DNA of 64,000 bases, taken from positions 806,001 through 870,000 of the forward strand of contig CP064981.1 in assembly GCA_016699555.1 (NCBI GenBank), written 5' to 3'. This stretch comes from Candidatus Iainarchaeum sp. Lineage in GTDB: Archaea; Iainarchaeota; Iainarchaeia; Iainarchaeales; VGJJ01. Both the position numbers and the translations under genes were made by a program. Positions 17,478 through 25,651 of the stretch are shown here, in pieces; position 1 is the first letter of the stretch, and each line of letters opens with the position of its first letter. A model generated the notes under the pieces. The model saw nothing but the letters and a program-made list of their open reading frames with translations, was not told the origin of the DNA and searched no databases.

Positions 17478-17567
17478 GACATTTTACCCCTAGTCCCTTC
17501 CGACGCACGCCTACCACTTAGCATTTAAAAAGGGCAAAAAACCTCATCTAGGTGGTTGGTGGATAGA

Positions 17568-18203
17568 ATGGCCGAACGTAGTACTGGAATTATCCTCATC
17601 ATCGCACTCATCATCATTGCCGGCGGAGCATGGTATTTTTTCATTAACCAGCCAGCCAGCCCCTCCAATACCACTTCTACCAGCACTTTCACGGATGGTT
17701 TTTCCGCCATCCAACGCGCCCACGCTTTTCCGATGCAGGGAATGGACGAGGGTTATTTTACCCGCATGCTCGACATGACGGCGGCCGAACAACAAACGAC
17801 AACGGCGGCGATTCGATCTATCCACGATTCGCTCATCACCCAAAGCAATGACACCGCTTATCGCCTGAGCCAAATCACGTCCATCATCAATTCCATACTC
17901 GCCGCAACCGATGCGCGCGGAGAATTGAATGCGGCCAACGACCAGATACTCGCACTCGAATTGGACGATTACTGCGACCACCTACCATTATTCACCCAAC
18001 GCGATCAAGCAGGAGAAAGGATGCTCACTTCCCTGCGCCAAGCCCAGGCAGCAATCCAAACATTCGTCAATAATTACCCTGCCGAAGCCGCACAACTCCA
18101 ACTCACTACGAACGCATTACAATTTGGAGATTATGAAAACGATATGACAAATGCAAAAGCAGCAACACAATCCCTTGCCCAGGCATGCACAGGAGGAATA
18201 TGA
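17568..18203 (+). CDS. membrane-anchored helical protein
   Basis: A 211-residue protein with an N-terminal membrane helix (TGIILIIALIIIAGGAWYFFI), a Ser/Thr/Pro linker and then an extracytoplasmic helical domain rich in Ala, Gln and Thr. The strong Shine-Dalgarno GGTGGTTGGTGG just upstream fixes ATG 17568 over a TTG at 17556. The stop overlaps the following secreted-protein start (ATGA), so the two form an operon. Confidence 0.6.
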   Translation: MAERSTGIILIIALIIIAGGAWYFFINQPASPSNTTSTSTFTDGFSAIQRAHAFPMQGMDEGYFTRMLDMTAAEQQTTTAAIRSIHDSLITQSNDTAYRLSQITSIINSILAATDARGELNAANDQILALELDDYCDHLPLFTQRDQAGERMLTSLRQAQAAIQTFVNNYPAEAAQLQLTTNALQFGDYENDMTNAKAATQSLAQACTGGI

Positions 18204-20035
18204 TGCGCCCACACCTGATTGGATCCATTTTACTACTTTTATTGTTCGCCGGTTTGGTGCACGCAAGTGAAATCAATCTCTACGCGAAGCTTGATACGAG
18301 CCTGCAAACCCTCATCGATGCGGACAGGGACATCTACTACAAGGACGTCATCAAGATATTCCCAGAAGGAGGAGACAAGCCCATTTACACAATCGAGTAT
18401 GACTATGTGGGGAGCCCTAATTATCACAAACTTACCATTTCAAAACTAGGACAATCAACGCCTGAAATAAAGTATTTTGGAGAGAATTTGAATGGCGGAA
18501 GCAAATTTTCTATTTTTGGAGGCGACACCATTGAGGGACAATTTGACAATTATGAATTCGGCAGTAAAACCGCCATCTACTACATGAAGCTGCAAATGTC
18601 CGAAAAAACGATCGCGGGATTCAATGCCTATTTTTCTGCGGAAAAACTGGCCCAAAATCCATCCCAAAAAGAAATGGAGTTCAGCGCCAAACAGGATGGA
18701 ACCACACTCCAGTTTGATACGGCAACCAAACGATTCTCGCTGCTAAACGATTCCCCCGTCGTCTTGACTATCCAGAATACCACGGGAAAACAGTTACTTA
18801 TCGGAACCAACTACCAGCTTCCCTCAGCACCCACCACAGTGCCTAGCGCAACCAAAATTACCGACCCCGCAAAAGCAGACATCCCCCTGAATGGAACGGT
18901 TGAATTGAGCGCTTGCACCCAACTCGGCGTCGCCAATACCTGCGTGATTACGATTGAAAAAATCAATGGAAAAGCAATCAAGGACATCGATTTTTCATCG
19001 GGACTCGGCATCACCGTTACGCGCGACAGCGATGGAGACGATAAATTTTCCGCAGTAGACTCGCGAACGATTACATTAAACGCAACCGAATCATATGTCG
19101 TCGCCGCGCAAGGTAACGCTCCAACGCTCACCCAGCTCAAGCGCATAGGGACTACGAACCAGTTTGAGCTCGCGGCTGACCAAATCATCACCGTTGGATT
19201 CCAGGGAGCCAAAAAAGATTCCGAAAAATTCGTCAGCTATGGAACCACTCCAATCACGGATTTCACTAGCGCTGCACGCAGTGCGAAAACCATCGGCAGC
19301 GACCTCGCATTAACAACGGGGGCCATTTACAGGGTCACAGATGCATTCACCTTTGGATCCGTTGGAGGAAAAACCATCCGTGCAGCTGAGGGATTCGAGC
19401 TCACCTATTACATCAATCTCGACAACGACCCTGCCATTGCGGCCAACGAAAAACAGACCATCACATTCCTCCCAAAAAAAAGCATTGATGCCCAATTCTT
19501 CTATGAGGACAACCAACCCATCACCAAAAGCCAAGAGGACCAAGACACCTACTTGCTCGAAAAGGATGCAAAAATCCGCATCCAAGTGAAAGGGATGAAA
19601 GAAGATAAGTCCGGAAATATTGCCACCGCTACGCTGGTCAACGGATTTTCCAGTGAATCTGGTCTTTCATTCGAAAACTACATCAACACCCGCTCGGTCG
19701 TCGCAACACCCGCTCCCCCGCTGCAAGGATATGATTTGGGAGAAAACACGATCCCCATCCTCCTCGAACGCGAATACTGCCAACGGACAGGAACGAGCGA
19801 CACCTATCAGTGCACGATCCTCCTGAAATCGATCGATGAGAAGGCCATCACCAAAAACACGGAATTTGGAATCGTCATCCTCTACGATGCAGACGGAAAT
19901 GATAAGTATGAAGGCAGTAAAGGAGAAATCAGCACATACACATTCAAACCCATCGCGCCCGCGTGTGCGACCATATTGGAGTGCTTATCTCAGTTGGATA
20001 AGACCATTGCCACCAAATATGTGCAAGGAAATTAA
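18200..20035 (+). CDS. large secreted beta-rich surface protein
   Basis: A 611-residue protein with a signal peptide (LIGSILLLLLFAGLVHASE) and no C-terminal membrane helix. The mature part is beta-rich with three related stretches that look like calcium-type loops: DSDGDDKFSAVDSR, and DADGNDKYEGSKGE in a similar VEL/CTI..KI…I..G context. These repeat about 290 residues apart, so the protein seems to contain a duplicated domain. GGAGG lies directly before ATG 18200, which overlaps the upstream stop. Probable cell-surface or extracellular binding protein, function unknown. Confidence 0.6.
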   Translation: MMRPHLIGSILLLLLFAGLVHASEINLYAKLDTSLQTLIDADRDIYYKDVIKIFPEGGDKPIYTIEYDYVGSPNYHKLTISKLGQSTPEIKYFGENLNGGSKFSIFGGDTIEGQFDNYEFGSKTAIYYMKLQMSEKTIAGFNAYFSAEKLAQNPSQKEMEFSAKQDGTTLQFDTATKRFSLLNDSPVVLTIQNTTGKQLLIGTNYQLPSAPTTVPSATKITDPAKADIPLNGTVELSACTQLGVANTCVITIEKINGKAIKDIDFSSGLGITVTRDSDGDDKFSAVDSRTITLNATESYVVAAQGNAPTLTQLKRIGTTNQFELAADQIITVGFQGAKKDSEKFVSYGTTPITDFTSAARSAKTIGSDLALTTGAIYRVTDAFTFGSVGGKTIRAAEGFELTYYINLDNDPAIAANEKQTITFLPKKSIDAQFFYEDNQPITKSQEDQDTYLLEKDAKIRIQVKGMKEDKSGNIATATLVNGFSSESGLSFENYINTRSVVATPAPPLQGYDLGENTIPILLEREYCQRTGTSDTYQCTILLKSIDEKAITKNTEFGIVILYDADGNDKYEGSKGEISTYTFKPIAPACATILECLSQLDKTIATKYVQGN

Positions 20036-20074
20036 GCCAGTAAAAGAAACGCCGGCTACGAATCATCCTTGTCG

Positions 20075-21676
20075 CTAAGCAGCAGGCGAGGACGGAGTGT
20101 CTGATTTGCTCGGTGGCGTTTTTTCCGACACACCAATCGTCGCCTTTACCTCTTTCACGAAGGGCTTGGGTTTGGGCATCATCTTACGCATGCGCGCACG
20201 GAAGTCCGCCGAAAAGACGATCAATGCAGCCACAATCAGGACCAAGACCCCTATCAATGGGCGTGCAATCCCGCTCACAAAGCCCGTGATCCGAGATAGG
20301 TCGCTGGGATTGGAGTGGCTTTGCACATGGATTGTTTTCACGAGCACCCCATCATCATAGACCAATACCACCAAGGATGCCGATTCTGATTTAGGAGCCG
20401 TGACGCGGAGGACGGCCGTCAGCGACTCGCCTTGCAATAACGAAGCGCGCGCAGGCACAATAGTGGCTTTCCAACCAGTGGGAAGGTTGCGGAGTTGCAT
20501 GGTAATGTTGTCCCACTCCGCTCCCGAGTCATTCTCAACCACCACTTCGAGCGTGCGCGTTTCCACTTCATCCAACACGATTACGGCGGGCACGGTCGTG
20601 ATGGTGAAGGAAACGGAATTGTCATAGTCGGAGTTGAACACATAGATGGTTTCTGTTTGCTTCCCGAGAGAAGTGGATCCATTCAACGTTACGGGAACGG
20701 AAAGGCTACTGTTCGCAGGAATATGCAACTGCGTCGCAGAGAGCTCGACGCTGGGGGAAGAGGACTGGAGCAGCACATCCAAGTCACTCGATTCCGTATT
20801 CTGGATGGTCAGGAACGACTGCATGCTCGCGCCCTTTTCCAATTGGATGCTTTGGAATGGCACGGAAAGCAATGCGTTCGTGGTCTTGGTGACGGTCACA
20901 TCGATATTGCCCAGGAACATCTTCTCTTGCGTCACGCGATTACGGGCATAGACCGAAACGGGAATCGTCTCGAAAGGCGATGTCGTGAAGGCACGCAGCT
21001 CGATATCCGAACGCACGGTCTCGCCGGCATCCACGAAGGAATGATTCGGTGTGACGACGGATGCGAAGATCCCAATGGGCTGGGGATTGAACTCAATGGC
21101 ATAATCAGTCGGGTTCCCCAGATTGCGGAAGGAAACCGTCGCATACTGGACCTCGCCGCGCTGCAAGGAAATAGTACGCGGGGATAATTGGATGCGATCG
21201 ATGCTCGGGGACAATGTCGAGTTCGAGCTCGTGAAATAAGTCACGCGCTCCTTTTGGGAGACGTGGACGATGATGGGGAAGGGATAGTGATAGGTCTGCC
21301 CATCCAAGGAAGCGTGCATCGTCAATTGCAACGCATAATCCCCCGGAGGAACATCCCTACTCACATCGATACGGATTTGGCGCGAAAACTTCCCTGTGGT
21401 AGCAATCCCGTGCAACGCACCATCGATAGTGATGCCTTCCACTTGGTTGATGGAGAAGGAAATGGGAACCAATTCGGAAGAAGTGATGTCCACATCCAGG
21501 TGCGCGCGCACATCCGAGCCCGGCTGCATCCAGAATTCATTTCCGGAGAGCGAGGCTGAGGCGAATCCATACGCCCGGGCGTTCATGGAGAAAAGCAATA
21601 AGGCCATCCCAAATAGGATCAGGCTGAAGCGCAAGGGATGGAAGCGCATCCAATTCCAAATGGTGAGATTCGCCAT
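20075..21676 (-). CDS. surface protein with Ig-like repeats and C-terminal membrane anchor (operon gene 3)
   Basis: A 533-residue protein: signal peptide or N-anchor (RFSLILFGMALLLFSMNARAYG), then several ~90-residue beta-sandwich repeats (for example SIDRIQLSPRTISLQRGEVQYATVSFRNLG and TIQNTESSDLDVLLQSSSPSVELSATQLHIPANSS), many N-x-S/T sites, a membrane helix (PLIGVLVLIVAALIVF) and a basic Lys/Pro tail. The repeats follow the NEW3/CARDB-like pattern of archaeal envelope proteins. It is third in an operon with 21699 and 23515. Confidence 0.65.
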   Translation of the reverse strand: MANLTIWNWMRFHPLRFSLILFGMALLLFSMNARAYGFASASLSGNEFWMQPGSDVRAHLDVDITSSELVPISFSINQVEGITIDGALHGIATTGKFSRQIRIDVSRDVPPGDYALQLTMHASLDGQTYHYPFPIIVHVSQKERVTYFTSSNSTLSPSIDRIQLSPRTISLQRGEVQYATVSFRNLGNPTDYAIEFNPQPIGIFASVVTPNHSFVDAGETVRSDIELRAFTTSPFETIPVSVYARNRVTQEKMFLGNIDVTVTKTTNALLSVPFQSIQLEKGASMQSFLTIQNTESSDLDVLLQSSSPSVELSATQLHIPANSSLSVPVTLNGSTSLGKQTETIYVFNSDYDNSVSFTITTVPAVIVLDEVETRTLEVVVENDSGAEWDNITMQLRNLPTGWKATIVPARASLLQGESLTAVLRVTAPKSESASLVVLVYDDGVLVKTIHVQSHSNPSDLSRITGFVSGIARPLIGVLVLIVAALIVFSADFRARMRKMMPKPKPFVKEVKATIGVSEKTPPSKSDTPSSPAA

Positions 21677-21698
21677 GGGGTCACATCCTGCAGTCGTT

Positions 21699-23513
21699 TT
21701 ACTCACTCTTGTGGGCATCCTTCCAGGTCTGGTCTTGGGTGGGAGTGCGATAGGCATAGCCTAATGCCAACAACACCACAAAGACCAACACAATCAATCC
21801 CAGTCCCGTGTTCCCGATGAAGGAAACGAAGCCCGTGAAGACGCCGCTGAAGGGATTCCCAGAGACGATGTCCACTTGGAAGGAAGTCGATCCCGCTGCA
21901 TTGCTACCGTCGGCAAGCAAAACCGCGGCCGCTTTCCCGACATCGGCATCGCGGCTGGCCTGCAGCGTGAGCGTGATCGTGCGCGTTTCGTATGGCGCGA
22001 GGATGAGCAACTCATCGGACACCACTGCAATCCCTGCCTGCTTTGCCTCTCCCGAAACACGGAATCCAATCTCTTGCAACGCCGCATCCGTGGGATTGTG
22101 CACGATCACTTGGATCTCGCGGGTTTCGCCTTGGGCGATGGAGACCAATTCGGGTGCGGAGAGGAACTCCAACACAAATGTCTCGTCCTCAATAGGCGCG
22201 GGAGCGATAGTGAAGGAAATGGGATAAGTCACCGTTTCCTTGCCGACCGCCACAATGCTATTCTGGACGTTGTTCGTAGTGGTATTGGTCGCGGGCACGA
22301 TCTTCAATTCCACCGTCACACGCTGTCCGGCTCCGAGGTTGACGCTGGAGGGAGAGAATGTATAGTCCACTCCCGGCGTGGCGCTCTGCATTCCCAGTTG
22401 GACGAGTTGGGTGGTGTCGCCGTCATTATGCAACTGGAACGTCACCGTGGTGGTGCGTCCTTTTTGCGCCGTAAATGCGGGAATGTTGGCCAACAACTCG
22501 AAGTGGTCTGCAGCGATCACTTTCACATTGAACAACTTGGACTGCGAATAGGTTTCGGTGGAGGCGATGAACTCGACCGTGTAAGTCCCTGCCGGCACGC
22601 TGGCGTCCGGGGTGAAAGGGATTTGCACCGTGGCATTCTCTCCCTTAGGGATTTGGATGGTCTTGTTTTCGGATGGGATGCCGGAGTTGGTCGCAAGCGT
22701 GATCGTCTGCGTCTCATCCGAGAGATTGCGGATCTGCACCGGAACAAATGTCGTCTTGAATTTGACCAAACTGCGCTGGTTCGTGGGCAGGGTCATTTCG
22801 ATGGGTTTCTTGGCGGGAGCCGCGCAGTCGTTGACTTCCACCGAGAATGCTTTCTGGGCCCAAATCTGAGCGGTCTTGACCAACACGACACCATCGTAAT
22901 CACCCGCTGAAAGCGGAGCGGTGTGGATGATCATGGAAAAGAACTCCGTCTCGCCGCGCCCAATCACCATTTCTTCCGGCTCCACGCTGGGAGAAAGATA
23001 GGATTGCTCGGCGCTGGCTTCGACCAATACGGAGGTCGTGAGGCTGTTGCGCACGCTGAATGAGACGTTGTGCGCATAATCATTCGCACACACATCTTCG
23101 TTGAATGTGACGATATTGAGGAAGGGATTGGTCCCCACATACACGGTGTAAGGGATAATGGAAAGCTGTCCATCCGCTTCCACGCGGACATCCAAGGAAT
23201 AGGAATCATTAGATGCATCGCTGTTAGCAGTAATGGCAATGCCGAATTCAGCGGACTGATCCGTTGCCAATTCGATTTCCTTCACGAGTGAGTTGCCCTT
23301 GATTAGGTTGGAGTTGGTGTCGATGCTGATCTTAACATCATGCGCATCCACATCCAAGTTGGTGATCTTGATGGGAACGCTGAGGGAGTGACCTTTCTCC
23401 AATGCAATGGTTTGGGGACCCAATGCTTCCGCGGTGAAGGGGAAGGCCATTGCCATTCCGGCAAATGCCACCGCCAACACAACAATCAATCCCAGTTTTG
23501 CGAATACGTGCAT
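21699..23513 (-). CDS. surface protein with Ig-like repeats and C-terminal membrane anchor (operon gene 2)
   Basis: A 604-residue paralogue-like protein: signal peptide (LGLIVVLAVAFAGMAMA), five or so beta-sandwich repeats of the form 'ALEKGHSLSVPIKITNLD' and 'IAQGETREIQVIVHNPTD', numerous N-x-S/T sequons, a C-terminal helix (GLGLIVLVFVVLLALGYAY) and a short tail. Two Cys (DVCANDY, VNDCAAP) could form a disulfide. Only 1 nt separates its start from the stop of gene 1, so the genes are translationally linked. Likely an S-layer or envelope scaffold component. Confidence 0.65.
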   Translation of the reverse strand: MHVFAKLGLIVVLAVAFAGMAMAFPFTAEALGPQTIALEKGHSLSVPIKITNLDVDAHDVKISIDTNSNLIKGNSLVKEIELATDQSAEFGIAITANSDASNDSYSLDVRVEADGQLSIIPYTVYVGTNPFLNIVTFNEDVCANDYAHNVSFSVRNSLTTSVLVEASAEQSYLSPSVEPEEMVIGRGETEFFSMIIHTAPLSAGDYDGVVLVKTAQIWAQKAFSVEVNDCAAPAKKPIEMTLPTNQRSLVKFKTTFVPVQIRNLSDETQTITLATNSGIPSENKTIQIPKGENATVQIPFTPDASVPAGTYTVEFIASTETYSQSKLFNVKVIAADHFELLANIPAFTAQKGRTTTVTFQLHNDGDTTQLVQLGMQSATPGVDYTFSPSSVNLGAGQRVTVELKIVPATNTTTNNVQNSIVAVGKETVTYPISFTIAPAPIEDETFVLEFLSAPELVSIAQGETREIQVIVHNPTDAALQEIGFRVSGEAKQAGIAVVSDELLILAPYETRTITLTLQASRDADVGKAAAVLLADGSNAAGSTSFQVDIVSGNPFSGVFTGFVSFIGNTGLGLIVLVFVVLLALGYAYRTPTQDQTWKDAHKSE

Positions 23514-23514
23514 C

Positions 23515-24033
23515 TTAGTTTCCCTCCAGGCGTTTACGGATGCGAATGGCCAATCCGAGGATCAGCATAATGATGACGACCACCAAGATGAGATTGGCGA
23601 TGATGGCGAGGTTTTGTCCCAATCCGAAGAAGATGGAAAACCCCGAAGCAGGGGAAATGCCAATCCCATCGCTCACGCGGATGCGCAAGGGCACTTCTTG
23701 GGTTTGTGTTCCCCAGCGGATGATAGCCTTGCCGGTGTACACATCATTGGTGCGCAGCCCAGCAATCGGCTTGAGCGTAGCGGCGAGGGATGCGACAGCA
23801 TTCGAGTTTGTGAGTTCATTTCCTGTGATGGATTCCGTGGTGAATGGACCATACAATGAAACCTCGGGAACGGCGCGCGAAGGCAAGGGATTAGTTGATG
23901 TGAGCACGACCGTTGCGGGAGAACTGCCGTTGAAGACAATTTCTTTGGCCTCTAAGGCATGGGTTTGCTGGACAAACGTGAGGGCTAAGAAAAATGTCAG
24001 GACGATGAGGATGAGCTTGTAGTGGTTTTCCAT
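23515..24033 (-). CDS. secreted/membrane-anchored protein (surface operon gene 1)
   Basis: A 172-residue protein with signal peptide (KLILIVLTFFLALTFVQQTHA), one beta-rich ectodomain and a C-terminal membrane helix (LAIIANLILVVVIIMLILGLAI) with a basic tail. This is the same plan as the two larger proteins downstream, but with a single domain. I start at MENHYK; an upstream in-frame ATG (24093) would run through a hairpin element that overlaps this start. Confidence 0.6.
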   Translation of the reverse strand: MENHYKLILIVLTFFLALTFVQQTHALEAKEIVFNGSSPATVVLTSTNPLPSRAVPEVSLYGPFTTESITGNELTNSNAVASLAATLKPIAGLRTNDVYTGKAIIRWGTQTQEVPLRIRVSDGIGISPASGFSIFFGLGQNLAIIANLILVVVIIMLILGLAIRIRKRLEGN

Positions 24034-24130
24034 AAACAGTTCCGGCTGTTTGGTGCGGAATCCAGATGCTGCTTCGCAGCACCTGTCATCCACTAACCCC
24101 GCGAGAGGTTAGTTCACTTCTTCTAGTGAA
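24034..24130 (+). repeat. tandem-hairpin element, copy overlapping a start codon
   Basis: Four hairpins in a row. AAACAG/CTGTTT (24034-24051) has loop TTCCGG. CAGATGCTGC/GCAGCACCTG (24063-24085) has loop TTC and one mismatch. CTAACC/GGTTAG spans 24093-24112 and TTCACT/AGTGAA spans 24113-24130. The first two, and the spacer GGTGCGGAATC between them, match the element behind tRNA-Trp (GGTACGATATC). The left hairpin abuts the ATG of the surface operon. Confidence 0.6.
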
Positions 24131-24193
24131 TAAGGAATATACCATCGACGAATTATTTAAAGGGAGCGGGGAAGATTATATACTCGAAATCGC

Positions 24194-24640
24194 ATGCTCG
24201 AAGACTTTATTCAGGCAAACGACGTAAAAGGTAAAATCATTACCTTCGAGCAAGAAGTCGCACACTGTTCCCAAGTGGCCGAAATTGAAGAATATACTCC
24301 CGTGGCCAAAAGCATCCTTTTCGCCTGCGAGGACAAGGGATTTGTGCTGGCCATCGTCGAGGGGAAGAAAAAGATCAACCAAACCAAGCTCGCCCATGCC
24401 ATTGGAACAAAGCATTGCCGACTGGCCACCGCAGAAGAAGTGTTGAGCGTAACGGGCTATGAAGCGGGAGGCGTGCCGCCCATTTCCATCTACGGAATCC
24501 CCACGATTTTGGACCCAGGCGTACTCGCGCACGAGTGGGTGCTTACAGGGGGCGGGGACAAATTTTCCTTATTGAAAATTCGTTCGGAAGAAATCACGCG
24601 CGTGGGATGGGATGTGCGTGTGGAAGCAATTGCGCAGTGA
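24194..24640 (+). CDS. YbaK/ProX-type aminoacyl-tRNA deacylase-like protein
   Basis: A 148-residue YbaK-fold protein. The conserved Lys-containing strand (VLAIVEGKKKINQTKLAHAIGTKHCRLATAEEVLSVTGYEAGGVPPISI) and DPGVLAHEWVLTGGGDKFSLLKIRSEEI match the family that hydrolyses mischarged Cys- or Ala-tRNA. It probably edits tRNA-Pro; ProRS is at the right end of this window but not adjacent. TATA elements lie at about 24153-24161 and 24174-24182. Confidence 0.85.
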   Translation: MLEDFIQANDVKGKIITFEQEVAHCSQVAEIEEYTPVAKSILFACEDKGFVLAIVEGKKKINQTKLAHAIGTKHCRLATAEEVLSVTGYEAGGVPPISIYGIPTILDPGVLAHEWVLTGGGDKFSLLKIRSEEITRVGWDVRVEAIAQ

Positions 24641-24730
24641 GCGGTGACGCAAGTAAACACCAAAGCCATTGCTCAAAATAACCGAACGAGTAACCCATGC
24701 GCGTGCATTGAAAAAAAATCCGGCGCAGGA

Positions 24731-25099
24731 CTAGCACCAAAAGAAACCCGTACATCCGTAGCCGCTATTGCGGTAGGAGAAATCAGAGAGAGAAGTCGTT
24801 CCGTACGCGACATAGCCTGGCCCATAGGTGTAGCTGGGCACTACCGGAGCGTATGAATAGGCATATCCCCCATAGGGCATGAATGATCCCCCGCCGAGCG
24901 TGGGATAGGGCGTGTAGGTGTTGTAGGAGTAGTAATCCCAGTGCGGGCTCTGATCGTAGGCGTAAGAAGGAGAGTGATAGATTCCGCGGAAGTAATAGTC
25001 CGAATTGATGGACTGCTGACCATAGTAGCCATATGCCTGGGCAACACCCATGAAAGCAAATAAGGCAAGGATCATCACACAAACTTGGACAAACTTCAT
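24731..25099 (-). CDS. small secreted Tyr/Gly-rich protein
   Basis: A 122-residue protein with a clear signal peptide (VQVCVMILALFAFMGVAQAYG). The mature ~100 residues are dominated by Tyr, Gly, Ser and Pro (for example YDQSPHWDYYSYNTYTPYPT) and end in CTGFFWC. There is no membrane anchor. The composition resembles self-assembling or adhesive surface proteins; this is inference. Two terminal Cys could close a small disulfide loop. Confidence 0.6.
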   Translation of the reverse strand: MKFVQVCVMILALFAFMGVAQAYGYYGQQSINSDYYFRGIYHSPSYAYDQSPHWDYYSYNTYTPYPTLGGGSFMPYGGYAYSYAPVVPSYTYGPGYVAYGTTSLSDFSYRNSGYGCTGFFWC

Positions 25100-25190
25100 T
25101 CACTGCACCTCGTTAATCAATTACAGCCTTTGAAGTATAAAAGAGTGCATTTTCTTAATTCGGGAAAGGACGATGATGTGAAAGTTGTAT

Positions 25191-25257
25191 GAGAAAAAAC
25201 CAAAATTGGGTGCCACCGCGTGGCACTCATTCTCGGCGCGGCCGGGCGAAAACGGCC
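25191..25257 (-). terminator. two-hairpin 3' element behind the histone-like gene
   Basis: Read on the minus strand: a GGCCG/CGGCC stem with loop TTTTCGCC (25257-25240) overlapping the TAG stop, spacer GCGCCGAGAATGA, a GTGCCA/TGGCAC stem (25226-25210), then CCAATTTTGG and a run of six T. The order and the CGAGAA spacer match the elements behind the thermosome gene and the 39054 gene. Confidence 0.6.
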
Positions 25258-25433
25258 TAGAAGTCAAACGGCTTCAATGTCTTTCTTCCGCCCTGCGAGC
25301 AGCGTTCGATGGCGCGCTTGATCATGTGTTCGACTTGTTCGTTCAATGAATCGTACGCGTCCGAGGACATCATCATGTCCTTGCTGCGGATCATGTCTGC
25401 GACTTTACTCTTGACAATATAGGTTTCTGCCAT
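25257..25433 (-). CDS. histone-fold mini protein (DUF1931-like)
   Basis: A 58-residue protein: KSKVADMIRSKD (helix 1), SSDAYDSLNEQVEHMIKRAIERCSQG (helix 2), then GRKTLKPFDF. The last piece is the histone loop-2/helix-3 signature (compare GRKTIKAED in archaeal histones). The family is best described as DUF1931-type. It should dimerise and may bind DNA. GGGAGG seven bases upstream of ATG 25433, and a TTTTATATAG box at about 25488-25497, support the start. Confidence 0.75.
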   Translation of the reverse strand: MAETYIVKSKVADMIRSKDMMMSSDAYDSLNEQVEHMIKRAIERCSQGGRKTLKPFDF

Positions 25434-25510
25434 ACTGAATCCTCCCAGTGCCCAACCATAGGCATACCACCCCTGACCTCCTGGAACTATATAAAACACA
25501 GCGAAAAATA

Positions 25511-25535
25511 CCCTCCTAAAAGCCCGTGAGGAGGG
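25511..25535 (-). terminator. intrinsic-type terminator after the 1131-aa surface gene
   Basis: Read on minus: CCCTCCT pairs with AGGAGGG (arms 25535-25529 and 25517-25511) across an 11-nt loop and is followed by TATTTTT. It lies ~115 bp downstream of the stop at 25652 and just upstream of the histone-like promoter. Confidence 0.5.
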
Positions 25536-25576
25536 GGTTTGATGGGTTTTTAGGGGTTTTGAGCCTCCAGTCTATC

Positions 25577-25637
25577 GCAGAATGACGAATTCGTAATCAT
25601 CCTGAAAATCATGATGAATGATGGGCGAGCCGACTGC
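25577..25637 (+). ncRNA. candidate degenerate box C/D sRNA
   Basis: The order and spacing fit an archaeal C/D guide RNA: C-like ATGACGA (25582-25588), 13-nt guide, D' CTGA (25602-25605), 5-nt spacer, perfect C' ATGATGA (25611-25617), 12-nt guide, D-like CCGA (25630-25633). A 4-bp terminal stem is formed by GCAG and CTGC. The outer C and D boxes each deviate by one base, so this is a candidate only. Confidence 0.35.
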
Positions 25638-25651
25638 AAAACTACTTTTCT

